The notes under the pieces: generated by a model
The model's input: only the letters and a program-made list of their open reading frames with translations
Told to the model about the DNA's origin: nothing
Databases searched by the model: none
Shown here: positions 36,934-45,781 of the stretch, piece by piece
How the letters are laid out: each line of letters begins with the position of its first letter
Position numbering within the stretch: the first letter of the stretch is position 1
Assembly: GCF_900167535.1 (NCBI RefSeq)
Contig: NZ_FUYE01000004.1
Coordinates: 412,709-476,708, forward strand
Length of the DNA stretch: 64,000 bases
Origin: Prosthecobacter debontii
Lineage (GTDB): Bacteria; Verrucomicrobiota; Verrucomicrobiia; Verrucomicrobiales; Verrucomicrobiaceae
Reading direction: 5' to 3'
Made by a program: the position numbers and the translations under genes

Positions 36934-37186
36934 GACTGAAGAATTGATGTTTCGAAAATCGTCGAGAAGACAGACAAACTTACGGCAGCAGTGTTCGATT
37001 GAGCGAAAGATGTTCATCTACTTTAAACGACAACCTGCCCAAAAGCTCCAAGCAGAAAGCGCCTGGGCGGTAGAAAACTGTAAGATTATCGGAAGTTTTT
37101 AAATTTTGGACGATCAAGACGCACAAAATTCTTGAGTTTCCTGATGTCATGGTTGATAATTCAGGGCTGTTGAATTCTTGACTTTG

Positions 37187-37226
37187 AGAATCCATAAGTT
37201 AACGATCGTGGTAAATTATGGATTCT
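37187..37226. promoter_or_regulatory. Inverted repeat upstream of the MarR gene (possible operator)
   Basis: Two 11-base arms, AGAATCCATAA and TTATGGATTCT, are perfect inverted copies with an 18-base spacer. They lie 90 bases before the MarR start in the 383-bp AT-rich gap (36934-37316) between divergent genes. The place suits autoregulation by the MarR protein, but this is inference. No other element is recognised in the gap. Confidence 0.5.
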
Positions 37227-37316
37227 ATGGAATTAGCTTGCGCTTACCTTTGATACTGGTTATTTTTTCATCAGAGTCTGCAAAATTTTTCTTCGTTAGG
37301 CTTTAGCTCCCACCTT

Positions 37317-37763
37317 ATGTCGAACACCCTACAACCCGAAACCAAGGATCATGCCAAGCTGGCGGATTTCATCCTCTTCAGCCAGCGTGAGTTCTTGCTA
37401 AATTTGTCGAAGGAGTTGAATCGGGATAACATCTCGTTTGCCCAATTTTTCTTACTCAGTTACTTGGCTTCGTCCAAAGAACTGACCATGACGGACATCG
37501 CGCGCAAAATGGGTCATTCAACCGCTGCCGCGACGGGTTTGGTGGATCGCCTCGAAAAATTGGGTTACATGGAGCGCACCCATGCGATTGATGATCGCCG
37601 TAAAGTGATGGTGCGAGTAACTTCCAAAGGCCTTGACCTCGTGAGTCGCCTTCGTGACGAGCTTCAGCATCAAATCGCTTCGGCTATGGATGAGACGGAA
37701 GCTACAGATGCCGCTTCCTTTATGACCTCCTACCGAATGATGGATACGGTTTCCGGTAAGTGA
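37317..37763 (+). CDS. MarR-family transcriptional regulator
   Basis: The protein of 148 residues has the winged-helix core of MarR proteins: SFAQFFLLSYLAS, LTMTDIARKMGHSTAAATGLVDRLEKLGY (helix-turn-helix), and a wing with DDRRKVMVRVTSKG (the conserved DxR). Flanking helices for dimerisation are present. It regulates genes in response to a small ligand, which is unknown. It has its own terminator and an inverted repeat upstream that could be its operator. Confidence 0.93.
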   Translation: MSNTLQPETKDHAKLADFILFSQREFLLNLSKELNRDNISFAQFFLLSYLASSKELTMTDIARKMGHSTAAATGLVDRLEKLGYMERTHAIDDRRKVMVRVTSKGLDLVSRLRDELQHQIASAMDETEATDAASFMTSYRMMDTVSGK

Positions 37764-37780
37764 TGAGGTAGCAGAATTTT

Positions 37781-37816
37781 AGGCGCATGGAGCTTGCTTG
37801 CTTCATGCGCCTTTTT
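37781..37816 (+). terminator. Rho-independent terminator of the MarR gene
   Basis: AGGCGCATG (37781-37789) pairs with CATGCGCCT (37804-37812), followed by TTTT. Confidence 0.88.
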
Positions 37817-37833
37817 CGTTTTCGATGTTTTAA

Positions 37834-38514
37834 ATGGATACTTCTTCGCGAAACGACCTGTGGATGACTTTTCCACTCTTGAACGAATTGCCTCAGTTCA
37901 AGCATCGATTTACCCTGAGGCATCCGACGATACCTGTGGATGCAGAGAGGGCAGAGGTCGTTGCACGATTATGGGATTGGCATCACCAGCACGCCCGAGA
38001 GATGGGCTTTGAGGAGGGAGCCATGTGTATTGCCGAGCAGGTGCATGGAAATCAGGTGGCCGTAGTCGAACAGGCTCCAAACCTCCCGATTCCTGCTGCA
38101 GACGGTATTGTGACAGCTACCCCGGGCCTCGTCATTGGCATTTATGTGGCGGATTGCGGGGCCCTGTATTTGGCGGACCCTGAAACTGGCGCCTGCGGGA
38201 TTGTTCATTCGGGCAAGAAGGGGTCTGAACTTGGTATCGCTGCGGTAGCGATTCAAAAAATGCAGGAGCATTTCGGAAGTCAGCCTCGGAATATTCGAGC
38301 TCAGCTCGGCCCATGCATTCGAGTCCCCGCTTACGAGGTCGATTTTGCTTCTCAAATTCGGACTTCTTGCCTTGATGCAGGGGTCCTTCCCGAACATTTC
38401 GCCGATTGCGGAATCTGCACATCCTCAGACTTGCAGCGTTATTATTCCTACCGCATTGAGAAAGGCCGCACGGGCCGTTTGCTAGCATTACTGGGACGGC
38501 CTGCAACGACTTAA
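37834..38514 (+). CDS. pgeF: Peptidoglycan editing factor PgeF (YfiH, multicopper-type laccase domain)
   Basis: The 226-residue protein matches the YfiH/PgeF family, which removes wrongly incorporated amino acids from peptidoglycan precursors and often carries purine nucleoside activity. The metal-site blocks are EQVHGNQV, VADCGALYLAD and GIVHSGKKGSELGI, and LGPCIRVPAYEV follows. The third box is unusual: the family norm is HAGWRGT. The histidine and the glycine are kept. A second in-frame ATG lies ten codons downstream (37864). It is 17 bases upstream of ispE, so an operon is likely. Confidence 0.85.
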   Translation: MDTSSRNDLWMTFPLLNELPQFKHRFTLRHPTIPVDAERAEVVARLWDWHHQHAREMGFEEGAMCIAEQVHGNQVAVVEQAPNLPIPAADGIVTATPGLVIGIYVADCGALYLADPETGACGIVHSGKKGSELGIAAVAIQKMQEHFGSQPRNIRAQLGPCIRVPAYEVDFASQIRTSCLDAGVLPEHFADCGICTSSDLQRYYSYRIEKGRTGRLLALLGRPATT

Positions 38515-38531
38515 TTATTTATCCCCTTCAC

Positions 38532-39371
38532 GTGGAGCTTTCCTCACCTGCGAAGATCAATCTCTGGCTACGAATTCTAGGCCGACGCGACGATGGTTTC
38601 CATGAAGTCGAGACTCGGCTCTGTCAGATCGGCATCGCTGACACGGTCCGCATTGAACAAGTCTCATCCGTGCCAGGGATCGCGTTGACCTGTAACGTCC
38701 CTGGGATCCCAGTAGATGAATCCAATCTAGCGATCAAAGCCCTTCGAGCGTTTGAAAACAAGGTAGGTAAAACGGCGGGTTGGCGGATTCATTTGGAAAA
38801 GAGGATACCATCTGGCGCAGGTCTAGGCGGCGGAAGCAGCAATGCGGCAGCGATCCTGCGTGGAGCCAATGAACTGACGGGCAGTCCTCTCAACCTCGCG
38901 GAACTCCTGGAAATAGCTGGCCATATCGGAGCTGACGTGCCCTGCTTCCTCCTGCATACAACTGCGGCCGACGGGACGGGCAGGGGAGAAAAAGTCGTGC
39001 CTGTGGAATTTTCCTGGAAACTGCCACTGGTTCTGATCAAGCCCAGCTTTCCGATTCCGACTCCCTGGGCCTACCAACGGTGGCGAGATTCTCAGGAACT
39101 GCCGGGGGTTCTTTACGCTCCTCAGATCTGTCCTTGGGGGGAAATGGTCAATAGCCTTGAGCGCCCTGTGTTTGAAAAACACCGTTTCCTGCCAGCTCTA
39201 AAAACATGGCTCCTTGAGCAGAAAGGCGTCCGCGCTGCACTGATGTCGGGGTCAGGGTCCACCATGTTTGCCATCACAGAATCTGGGGCAGATGCTGGAG
39301 AAGTAGCTGAAAAAGCCAAGGCTTGGTGCGGAGATACCGCTTGGGTGCAGCCAACGGAAACTCTCCGGTGA
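38532..39371 (+). CDS. ispE: 4-diphosphocytidyl-2-C-methyl-D-erythritol kinase
   Basis: The protein of 279 residues starts at a GTG and belongs to the GHMP kinases. Motif 1 is SPAKINLWLRILGRRDDGFH, motif 2 (ATP loop) is IPSGAGLGGGSSNAA and motif 3 is ALMSGSGSTMFA. It phosphorylates CDP-methylerythritol in the non-mevalonate isoprenoid pathway. The GTG start puts the AKIN block at the family position. It is followed by a strong terminator. Confidence 0.95.
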   Translation: MELSSPAKINLWLRILGRRDDGFHEVETRLCQIGIADTVRIEQVSSVPGIALTCNVPGIPVDESNLAIKALRAFENKVGKTAGWRIHLEKRIPSGAGLGGGSSNAAAILRGANELTGSPLNLAELLEIAGHIGADVPCFLLHTTAADGTGRGEKVVPVEFSWKLPLVLIKPSFPIPTPWAYQRWRDSQELPGVLYAPQICPWGEMVNSLERPVFEKHRFLPALKTWLLEQKGVRAALMSGSGSTMFAITESGADAGEVAEKAKAWCGDTAWVQPTETLR

Positions 39372-39378
39372 AAAAGTT

Positions 39379-39415
39379 GGGGCCGGGCGGCTCCCGATTC
39401 CACCCGGCCCCTTTT
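39379..39415 (+). terminator. Rho-independent terminator of ispE
   Basis: GGGGCCGGG (39379-39387) pairs with CCCGGCCCC (39403-39411), followed by TTTT. The remaining gap up to 39660 holds no gene that I can see. Confidence 0.9.
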
Positions 39416-39660
39416 GTTTGCATCAACCTCAACACTGACCTGTGTTTCCACAGGGGTGATGACAACAACCAATCACTCTCAAGACCAGTTTTGGGGGACT
39501 ACTCCCGCCATCACTGTTGATGAGTTAGATTCTCTTCTTTGAGAGTCGTTGAAAAGAATTTGAATTTTTTTCCATTTTTTTTGGCTCGTTGTAAAAGTCA
39601 CTCCTGTCCCCCATCTGCGGGGCTTACGCGGGTGCTATTTGGGGGTTTTAATGGCGGCGG

Positions 39661-40551
39661 ATGAAAACCAGCCCCCCTCGATCCTTTATACGGCTTGCAA
39701 GCGCCTTGCTGTTGGCGGTCGCCGGGCCTGTCTCCGGCGAGATTTCGACACGGCTGACGGATACGATCAAACACGGCGTCGGCTCGATCAACCTCTTAAA
39801 AGACGTCAGCTCTGCTCAGTTTGCGCAACAAGTCACCGGCACTGGCAAACTCTTTTTCGGTGTCGATGTTAACGAAAACGCCTCAGGAAACGAATCCGCT
39901 GACTCCATTGGCGTTGCGCTTAAAGGCGTAAGTCTAACGGTGACGACCACCACAGGTACCTACGTTTTCAGTGATTTTTCGACCAGCACGACAGCGGTGC
40001 TTACCGAAGCGGGGGGAAAGCAGTCGTCCTCCTACTATACCCTTTTTGGCCAAACGGGCAGCAGCCAGATCACAGGTTCGACTGCGGGTTTTGATCTCAG
40101 CCAATTCGATGATGTGCTTTCCATCTCGAATGTGAGCTTCACGGGCGAGGTCATTTCGGCACAGATGAGTGTGACCTTGTTGAATACGGGGACAGCGAAT
40201 GACATGAACAGCAGCTTTTTCGATTTTTCGGGAGGCTATGAAGACCTTGCCTTTCTGAGTCCAAGGGATGCTTTAGCGCTAGAAAGTGCGGAGATTGGCC
40301 TCAGTGCCGCTCCCACTGGAATCATTTATTCAAACAATGCCCCCGTAGTCACCACGACGGATACAACAGTGGCTGTGGTGCAATCAGCTAAAACTAAAGA
40401 GACGACCACGTCGTCCTCTCTGATATCCGCTGCACCGGCGGCACCCGCACCTTCCGTCATTCTCGGTCTCCTCTTGGTGTTATCCGTTCTTGTGTTGGAA
40501 GGTGTGCGTAAGTCAACGAATCAAAAAACGCCCAGCCCTCCAAATCAATGA
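39661..40551 (+). CDS. Secreted protein with PEP-CTERM-like (PAPS) sorting tail, probable exosortase substrate
   Basis: The 296-residue protein has an N-terminal signal (RLASALLLAVAGPVSG), a low-complexity Ser/Thr/Gly-rich body that looks like a beta-rich surface protein, and a C-terminal tripartite tail: Ala/Pro linker with PAPS (about 262-265), a hydrophobic run VILGLLLVLSVLVLEG and a basic end (VRKS, then a short polar tail). This is the layout of an exosortase sorting signal, with PAPS in place of PEPS. Its stop overlaps the start of an exosortase gene by 4 bases, which supports the pairing. The body is not recognised. Confidence 0.8.
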   Translation: MKTSPPRSFIRLASALLLAVAGPVSGEISTRLTDTIKHGVGSINLLKDVSSAQFAQQVTGTGKLFFGVDVNENASGNESADSIGVALKGVSLTVTTTTGTYVFSDFSTSTTAVLTEAGGKQSSSYYTLFGQTGSSQITGSTAGFDLSQFDDVLSISNVSFTGEVISAQMSVTLLNTGTANDMNSSFFDFSGGYEDLAFLSPRDALALESAEIGLSAAPTGIIYSNNAPVVTTTDTTVAVVQSAKTKETTTSSSLISAAPAAPAPSVILGLLLVLSVLVLEGVRKSTNQKTPSPPNQ

Positions 40552-42038
40552 AGCCGACAGGGATGCCGTCTGGACTCAATCGTTGGTGGGGAGTGGCTTT
40601 CAGCGCTGCTATTCTTCTGATAGTCTGGCCGTGGCCGGGAGTATGGATGGGAATCCAATCCCTGCGTTTGATGATGCGTATCGGGACAATGCTTGGTCTA
40701 CCCGTCATATTTGGCGATCAACAGCTTCAAGTAGGTGGTCTAGTCGTTCCGTGGTCAGATGATTGTGCCGGAGTTGCCTTTTTTGCGATTCTTCCCTTGT
40801 TGGCATGTTGGCGTTCTTGGCGTGAGAACTCGCCTGCCACATTGTGGCAAACCTTGCTGTTACCTTGGTTGTTAGCTGCTGCGGCGAATGGGCTGCGTGT
40901 ATCAGGTATTTTGGTATGTCGTTGGTGGTTGCAGCCCGCCGTGGAGAGCTTGCAGATGCATCACTTCCTGGGATTTGTATCGCTGCTGCTTGCCGTGGTG
41001 GTCATTCTGCCCTCGTCTCATACGCGTGAGTTGAGAGTTCAAGTTTTACATCTGGCAGGGCTCTTAGCCTTATTAACTCCACAACTTCAGGCCCCAGGCG
41101 GATGGCTCATCGCGCTTTGTTCAATGGTGGTGCTTGCGATGCGAATGCGTCGAGCAGACGCCATCTCGCGACGCTTTACCAATGTTGGCTTTACCTTATT
41201 GTGGGGTCTTGCTGCAGCATGGATCGGCTTCAGCCAAATGGAGTCTTTGTGGCTTCCTTGGCTGTTGGTCTCCCCCTTCTTCAGTCGGTCATCGATGCCT
41301 CTGTGTGGCTGGCTCCTCTTGCCGGGTTGCTTACCTTTGATCGCCATCCAGCAACCTTGGTCGGGAATCATCCTTTTGCCGATTTGCGTTGTCATTCTGA
41401 GATGTCTTCACTGGAGCCCCAAGACTCCAGACGCCTCCTTTTCAATCACGCCTTCGATGTGGCGACAATCGTTCGCGACATTGGCCGTCATGCTGCCCTT
41501 TGCTGCCATCGGATTGGGCAAGCAAGCTGTCTTGCGGCAAGAAGTCCCGGTTGCTACCCTGCGGCCGCAGTTGGTTGCTCCTGCTCAGTATGAACTCCAC
41601 TTGGAGCGACAATCGCCACAGATACGAGTGGATTGGATCGGGGCTCAAGGCGGAGGCCGCCATCACACCCTACCAGTGTGCATGGCTTTTCGAGGAGAAC
41701 ATCTCCATACGGTTCATGATGTCTCAGCAGTCTGGACGGATGGTAAGGTGTGGCGGCGAGAGTATTTTCTGCATGAAGGACAACTTCTAGATCGGTATCC
41801 GGCATACTTGAAAAGCAGCTTTTGGCCGACAAGGAGCAGCGGCGTTCACCTGATTTTCTCGGCCCTCAGTCATGCGATGAGTGCCCAAGAATTTGCTGAG
41901 ATGACCGACGCCCTGGCAAAACGCGTCTTTCAGCACCAGCGAGAGCTTTATCAAACTCATGCTAAGCGACCGCTGGACCCTGCGTTAACTCTCGATAAGA
42001 CGCAGATTGCTGAAACGCATACTCAGGCGTCAGATTAA
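40548..42038 (+). CDS. Exosortase (divergent, probably substrate-dedicated)
   Basis: The 496-residue protein is mostly membrane-embedded in its first 310 residues (about eight helices). The exosortase catalytic residues are in place: C73 in DDCAGVAFF, R117 in ANGLRVSGI and H138/H139 in MHHFLGF. The family cuts C-terminal PEP-type tails at the cytoplasmic membrane and passes the protein on to the surface. The last 180 residues form an exported soluble domain (FATLAVMLPFAAIGL helix, then VWTDGKVWRREYFLHEG), in the position of an EpsI-like domain but not clearly related by eye. Start ATG overlaps the preceding stop (ATGA), so the two are translationally coupled. Confidence 0.82.
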   Translation: MKPTGMPSGLNRWWGVAFSAAILLIVWPWPGVWMGIQSLRLMMRIGTMLGLPVIFGDQQLQVGGLVVPWSDDCAGVAFFAILPLLACWRSWRENSPATLWQTLLLPWLLAAAANGLRVSGILVCRWWLQPAVESLQMHHFLGFVSLLLAVVVILPSSHTRELRVQVLHLAGLLALLTPQLQAPGGWLIALCSMVVLAMRMRRADAISRRFTNVGFTLLWGLAAAWIGFSQMESLWLPWLLVSPFFSRSSMPLCGWLLLPGCLPLIAIQQPWSGIILLPICVVILRCLHWSPKTPDASFSITPSMWRQSFATLAVMLPFAAIGLGKQAVLRQEVPVATLRPQLVAPAQYELHLERQSPQIRVDWIGAQGGGRHHTLPVCMAFRGEHLHTVHDVSAVWTDGKVWRREYFLHEGQLLDRYPAYLKSSFWPTRSSGVHLIFSALSHAMSAQEFAEMTDALAKRVFQHQRELYQTHAKRPLDPALTLDKTQIAETHTQASD

Positions 42039-42133
42039 CAATCTCTTGGTATCCATCTAGCCATCAAAGGATTCTCAAACTGATCTTTTGATCATTTTGG
42101 TTGCGAGCGGGGACTCGAGGTCTATCAAATAGT

Positions 42134-43441
42134 ATGGATGATCTCATGGCCGCTCGTGCAACGATGGCCTTTTCATTGGGATTCCACATCATCTTTGCTG
42201 CCATCGGGATGACCATGCCGTTTTTCATGTCAGCGGCTCACTATTTTTATCTCAAACGAGGAGATTCCGCCTATTTGGAGCTGACGAAACTTTGGATGAA
42301 AGGCGTGGCAATTCTTTTTGCCGTGGGCGCTGTGTCTGGCACGGTTCTATCGTTTGAGTTAGGCCTGCTATGGCCTGGATTCATGCAGCATGCTGGCCCC
42401 ATTATAGGCATGCCGTTTTCCTGGGAAGGCACAGCTTTTTTCCTGGAGGCGATAGCCATCGGCCTCTTTCTTTACGGGTGGAAACGAATGCATCCTTGGG
42501 TCCATTGGGCCACCGGGCTGGTCGTCGGTATCTCGGGGTTTGTCTCCGGTATCTTTGTGGTGGCAGCCAATGGTTGGATGAATGCTCCTTCTGGGTTCGA
42601 TTGGGTGGCTGGTGCTGCTCAGAATGTAGATCCCGTGAAGGCCATGTTTAATCAAGCCTGGCTACACCAGACCATTCATATGCAATTGGCCGCTCTACAG
42701 GCGGTCGGTTTCGCTGTAGGGGGCATACACGCAGCCCTCTACCTACGAGGTAAAGCTTGTGACTTTCACCTCCGTGCCATTAAAATCGCCATGACCTTTG
42801 GAGCCATCGCGGCTCTGATCCAACCCCTCGCAGGCCATTTTGCTGGTCAACGAGTCGCGAAATTTCAGCCTGCAAAATTGGCTGCGATGGAAGGCCACTT
42901 TGAAACCCGTGCCCAAGCTCCTCTTTACATCGGCGGTATTCCCAATGTGGAGAAACGGGAAATGCAGTGGGGCATTCCATTGCCAGGCATGCTCAGTTTC
43001 ATCGTTCACGATGATTTCAATGCCGAGGTTACGGGATTAGATCGGTTCCCAGAGGAGGAATGGCCGCCCGTGGTCATCTGCCACATCGCGTTTCAGATCA
43101 TGGTCGGTATTGGCTTTGCCATGGCTGCCGTCGCTATGCTTTATTTTTGGTTTGCTCGAAAGGGTGCCTTTCCGGCTTGGTTTCTGGGCATTCTCGTTCT
43201 TTTCATTCCCCTTGGAGCGTTGGCCATCGAAGCGGGCTGGGTCGTGACGGAGTTAGGGCGTCAACCCTGGATCATCTACGGCATTATGAAGACTCGTGAC
43301 GCAGTCACTCCAGTGCCAGGCATGGTCTATCATTTCTACCTTTTCCTCGTGTTGTATCTTGGGCTGGCTATGGCCACGATCTGGCTGTTTGCCCGACAAG
43401 TCCACGCGGCTCAAAGTCGCATCCCCCAGAAGTTTTCATGA
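42134..43441 (+). CDS. cydA: Cytochrome bd ubiquinol oxidase subunit I
   Basis: The 435-residue membrane protein has the CydA features: RATMAFSLGFHIIFA (heme b595 histidine), ELGLLWPGFM, FSWEGTAFFLEAIAIGLFLYGW, SGFVSGIFVVAANGWMN and GRQPWIIYGIMKTRDAVT. It is much shorter than E. coli CydA, in line with the short Q-loop (CioA-type) class. It oxidises quinol and reduces oxygen at low oxygen tension. GAGG upstream and the ATG at 42134 are preferred over a TTG at 42101. It overlaps cydB by 4 bases. Confidence 0.95.
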   Translation: MDDLMAARATMAFSLGFHIIFAAIGMTMPFFMSAAHYFYLKRGDSAYLELTKLWMKGVAILFAVGAVSGTVLSFELGLLWPGFMQHAGPIIGMPFSWEGTAFFLEAIAIGLFLYGWKRMHPWVHWATGLVVGISGFVSGIFVVAANGWMNAPSGFDWVAGAAQNVDPVKAMFNQAWLHQTIHMQLAALQAVGFAVGGIHAALYLRGKACDFHLRAIKIAMTFGAIAALIQPLAGHFAGQRVAKFQPAKLAAMEGHFETRAQAPLYIGGIPNVEKREMQWGIPLPGMLSFIVHDDFNAEVTGLDRFPEEEWPPVVICHIAFQIMVGIGFAMAAVAMLYFWFARKGAFPAWFLGILVLFIPLGALAIEAGWVVTELGRQPWIIYGIMKTRDAVTPVPGMVYHFYLFLVLYLGLAMATIWLFARQVHAAQSRIPQKFS

Positions 43442-44439
43442 TCGAGATCCTTATCGGTTTCATTGGGGCTTCGCTCTGGCTTTACATCCTCCTCGGAGGC
43501 ATTGATTACGGCGCGGGTATCCTTGAATTGCTACCCGCGGGTTCGCTGAGAGAATCACAAAAACGGGTCATCAATCAGGCCATGGGCCCGGTTTGGGAAG
43601 CCAATCATATGTGGCTCATTCTGATCGTGGTCATTCTTTTCATGGGATTTCCAGGCATCTTCACCACACTGATGATCTCGCTGCATCTGCCTATGTTAGC
43701 GCTACTCATCGGCATCGTGATCCGTGGGGCCGCCTTTACTTTTCGCCACTACGATGCCATTCAGGCTCCCACCAGCCAGCATGTGTATACTGTTTTGTTC
43801 GGGATTTCCAGTCTTTGGACCGCTTTTTGGTTAGGCGTTATCGCCGCCAGTCTCAACCGTGGAACCATCGATCTCGAAAGCCGTGACCCGTGGCAGGCTT
43901 ATGTCGCTCCATGGTGGGGGCTGTATCCCGTGGCGGTGGGTGTCTTTGTGATCTGCATTTTTGTTTTTCTTGCCGCTGTCTATTTGATCGGCGAGACGGA
44001 GGACAGCTCTTTACGTCATCACTTCACTCGCCGTGCTCTAAGTTTAAATTGGTTGGTGGTGTTTACCGGAGGGATGGTTTTCCTTGCCTCACTCACTGAA
44101 TCGCAAAGCTTGGTCAGTGCCTTCCTCAAATATCCCGTTACCGTCGTCCTCATGGCTCTGGCCACTGCTCTTTTTGCTGCGCTTTGGCTGTTGATTCGAG
44201 CGGAACGAATCCGCCTGACCCGAGTGGTCGCCTCAGGGCAGGTTACCCTCATCCTACTCGGTTGGGTGGCGTTATATGCGCCGAATGCAGTCCTGACCCA
44301 GCAAAAGCCCCTGAGCTTTTACGAAACAGCCGCCCCTCCGGCTACATTATGGCAGCTTGTTCTGGCCTTGCTTATTGGCAGTCTCTTCATCTTCCCCAGT
44401 CTGTTTTATCTCTTCAAGGTCTTTAAAATGAAGCATTGA
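43438..44439 (+). CDS. cydB: Cytochrome bd ubiquinol oxidase subunit II
   Basis: The protein of 333 residues with about eight transmembrane helices matches CydB: LLGGIDYGAGILELL near the N-terminus, GPVWEANHMWLILIVVILFM, IRGAAFTFRHYD and the closing hydrophobic helices. It forms the bd oxidase with the preceding subunit and does not carry heme. ATG overlaps the cydA stop (ATGA), so translation is coupled. No cydX-like small gene or cydDC is seen downstream. Confidence 0.95.
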   Translation: MIEILIGFIGASLWLYILLGGIDYGAGILELLPAGSLRESQKRVINQAMGPVWEANHMWLILIVVILFMGFPGIFTTLMISLHLPMLALLIGIVIRGAAFTFRHYDAIQAPTSQHVYTVLFGISSLWTAFWLGVIAASLNRGTIDLESRDPWQAYVAPWWGLYPVAVGVFVICIFVFLAAVYLIGETEDSSLRHHFTRRALSLNWLVVFTGGMVFLASLTESQSLVSAFLKYPVTVVLMALATALFAALWLLIRAERIRLTRVVASGQVTLILLGWVALYAPNAVLTQQKPLSFYETAAPPATLWQLVLALLIGSLFIFPSLFYLFKVFKMKH

Positions 44440-44516
44440 TTTTCATTGCAAAATATCAAAAACGGAAGGACAACCTTGCTTCGCATCCAGGGCACACATC
44501 CTCTATAATAAATACA

Positions 44517-44876
44517 TTACCTATCTGAAAAATACGTATCCTCATGGGAATACGGCGGTGCGCAGCAGCAGAGGAAACGGAGGGTTTGTGTGGCCGTGAT
44601 CTGATGCCAAGCTCCTGGGGGGATCAGGATGGCATCACCCGGCGAGACCGTTTGTTCCGCACCATCGATTTCCATGGTGCCTGTTCCCTCAAGGATGAAA
44701 TAAAACTCCTCGCTCAGCTTATGATAATGACGCTCGGTCGGTTGCCCCACGGGCACGGTGGCCTCCGCTAGGGACTGATTCTGCACGGGGGCATTGGTGC
44801 GGTCCAGGATGCTCCGGATGGTGCTGCCATCTTTCGTGGTAAATGGAACCTGCTGAGAAAGGGGGTTGATGGTCAT
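44517..44876 (-). CDS. Cupin-domain protein
   Basis: The protein of 119 residues is a single cupin barrel. Motif 1 is ERHYHKLSEEFYFILEGTG and motif 2 is PGDAILIPPGAWHQI, with all metal-ligand positions (H, H, E and H) in place. It is likely a small metal-dependent enzyme or sugar-binding protein of mannose-6-phosphate isomerase type, but the substrate is unknown. The frame is open to 44954; the ATG at 44876 (MTINPLSQQV) keeps a gap of 57 bases to the divergent SDR gene. Confidence 0.85.
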   Translation of the reverse strand: MTINPLSQQVPFTTKDGSTIRSILDRTNAPVQNQSLAEATVPVGQPTERHYHKLSEEFYFILEGTGTMEIDGAEQTVSPGDAILIPPGAWHQITATQTLRFLCCCAPPYSHEDTYFSDR

Positions 44877-44933
44877 GCGTATGCACGCATGGTCGGAGAT
44901 GCGTGAGTGCCGCGCAAGTTTCATTGCATCCTT

Positions 44934-45743
44934 ATGACCTTCGACACCCAGCATTGCCGCGCTTTGATCACAGGGGCCTCCTCAGGTTTGGGCGCTGAGT
45001 TTGCCCGTCAGCTGGCACCTGAGGCGAGAGCTCTTTTTCTCACCGGGCGTCGCCTGGATGCGCTGGAAGCGGTGAAGGCAGAATGTTTGGCCTTAAACCC
45101 CCAATTGCAGATCCATCTCTGCACGGGAGATATCGCCACGGATGAGGGCAGGGGACGGGTCCTGGAAAACCTGCAGACCTCGGGTTTTCAGCCCAATCTC
45201 CTGATCAATAATGCAGGCATGGGGGACTACGGCACGGTGGCAACGGCAGAGGCAGGTAAGTTGCGTGCGCAGATGGACCTGAATATGACGGCTCTGGTCT
45301 TGCTGACCCATGCCTGCCTGCCACGGATGCAAAGACCGGGGGGGATCATCAACATCAGCTCGCTAGCCAGCACCTTACCCATGCCCGCCATGGCGGTCTA
45401 TGCCGCTAGCAAAGCCTTCGTCACCAGCTTTTCTGAAGCCCTCGCGGTGGAGTTGGAGCCCGACCACATCACGGTGACCTGTGTCTGCCCTGGGCCGACC
45501 CCCACTCGATTCAGCCAGACCGCTCGCCGGCCCGATGGAGAAGACACTGATCGAGGTGGGCAGGGGCTCTTGCGCATTCCTCCGCAGCAAGTTGTGGCAG
45601 AGGCCTTACAGGCACTCCGTGCTGGGCAGACCTGCCTTTATCCTGGGTTCGGTGTTCGTTGTGCTTCACGCCTCTTTCGTCATTTACCACGCGTGCTACT
45701 CCGTGTTTTGTTGCGTCGGCGTTTTGCTAAAGGCAGCGTTTGA
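44934..45743 (+). CDS. Short-chain dehydrogenase/reductase
   Basis: The protein of 269 residues has the classical SDR motifs: ALITGASSGLGAEFA (NAD(P) loop), LLINNAGMG, INISSLAST and YAASKAF (catalytic Tyr and Lys), then the PGPTPTRF box. An arginine in the LTGRR end of the second strand suggests NADP preference. It lacks a signal peptide, and the substrate is unknown. It is likely upstream of the GH75-like gene in one unit (38 bases apart). The ATG at 44934 is chosen over a GTG at 44907. Confidence 0.9.
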   Translation: MTFDTQHCRALITGASSGLGAEFARQLAPEARALFLTGRRLDALEAVKAECLALNPQLQIHLCTGDIATDEGRGRVLENLQTSGFQPNLLINNAGMGDYGTVATAEAGKLRAQMDLNMTALVLLTHACLPRMQRPGGIINISSLASTLPMPAMAVYAASKAFVTSFSEALAVELEPDHITVTCVCPGPTPTRFSQTARRPDGEDTDRGGQGLLRIPPQQVVAEALQALRAGQTCLYPGFGVRCASRLFRHLPRVLLRVLLRRRFAKGSV

Positions 45744-45781
45744 GAAAACCAAGAACCCCTTCACTTACGTTTTCATTAGGA

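Noticed and set aside
44504-44509. TATAAT hexamer after cydB
   Set aside because: It faces no plus-strand gene; the nearest gene is on the minus strand and ends there.
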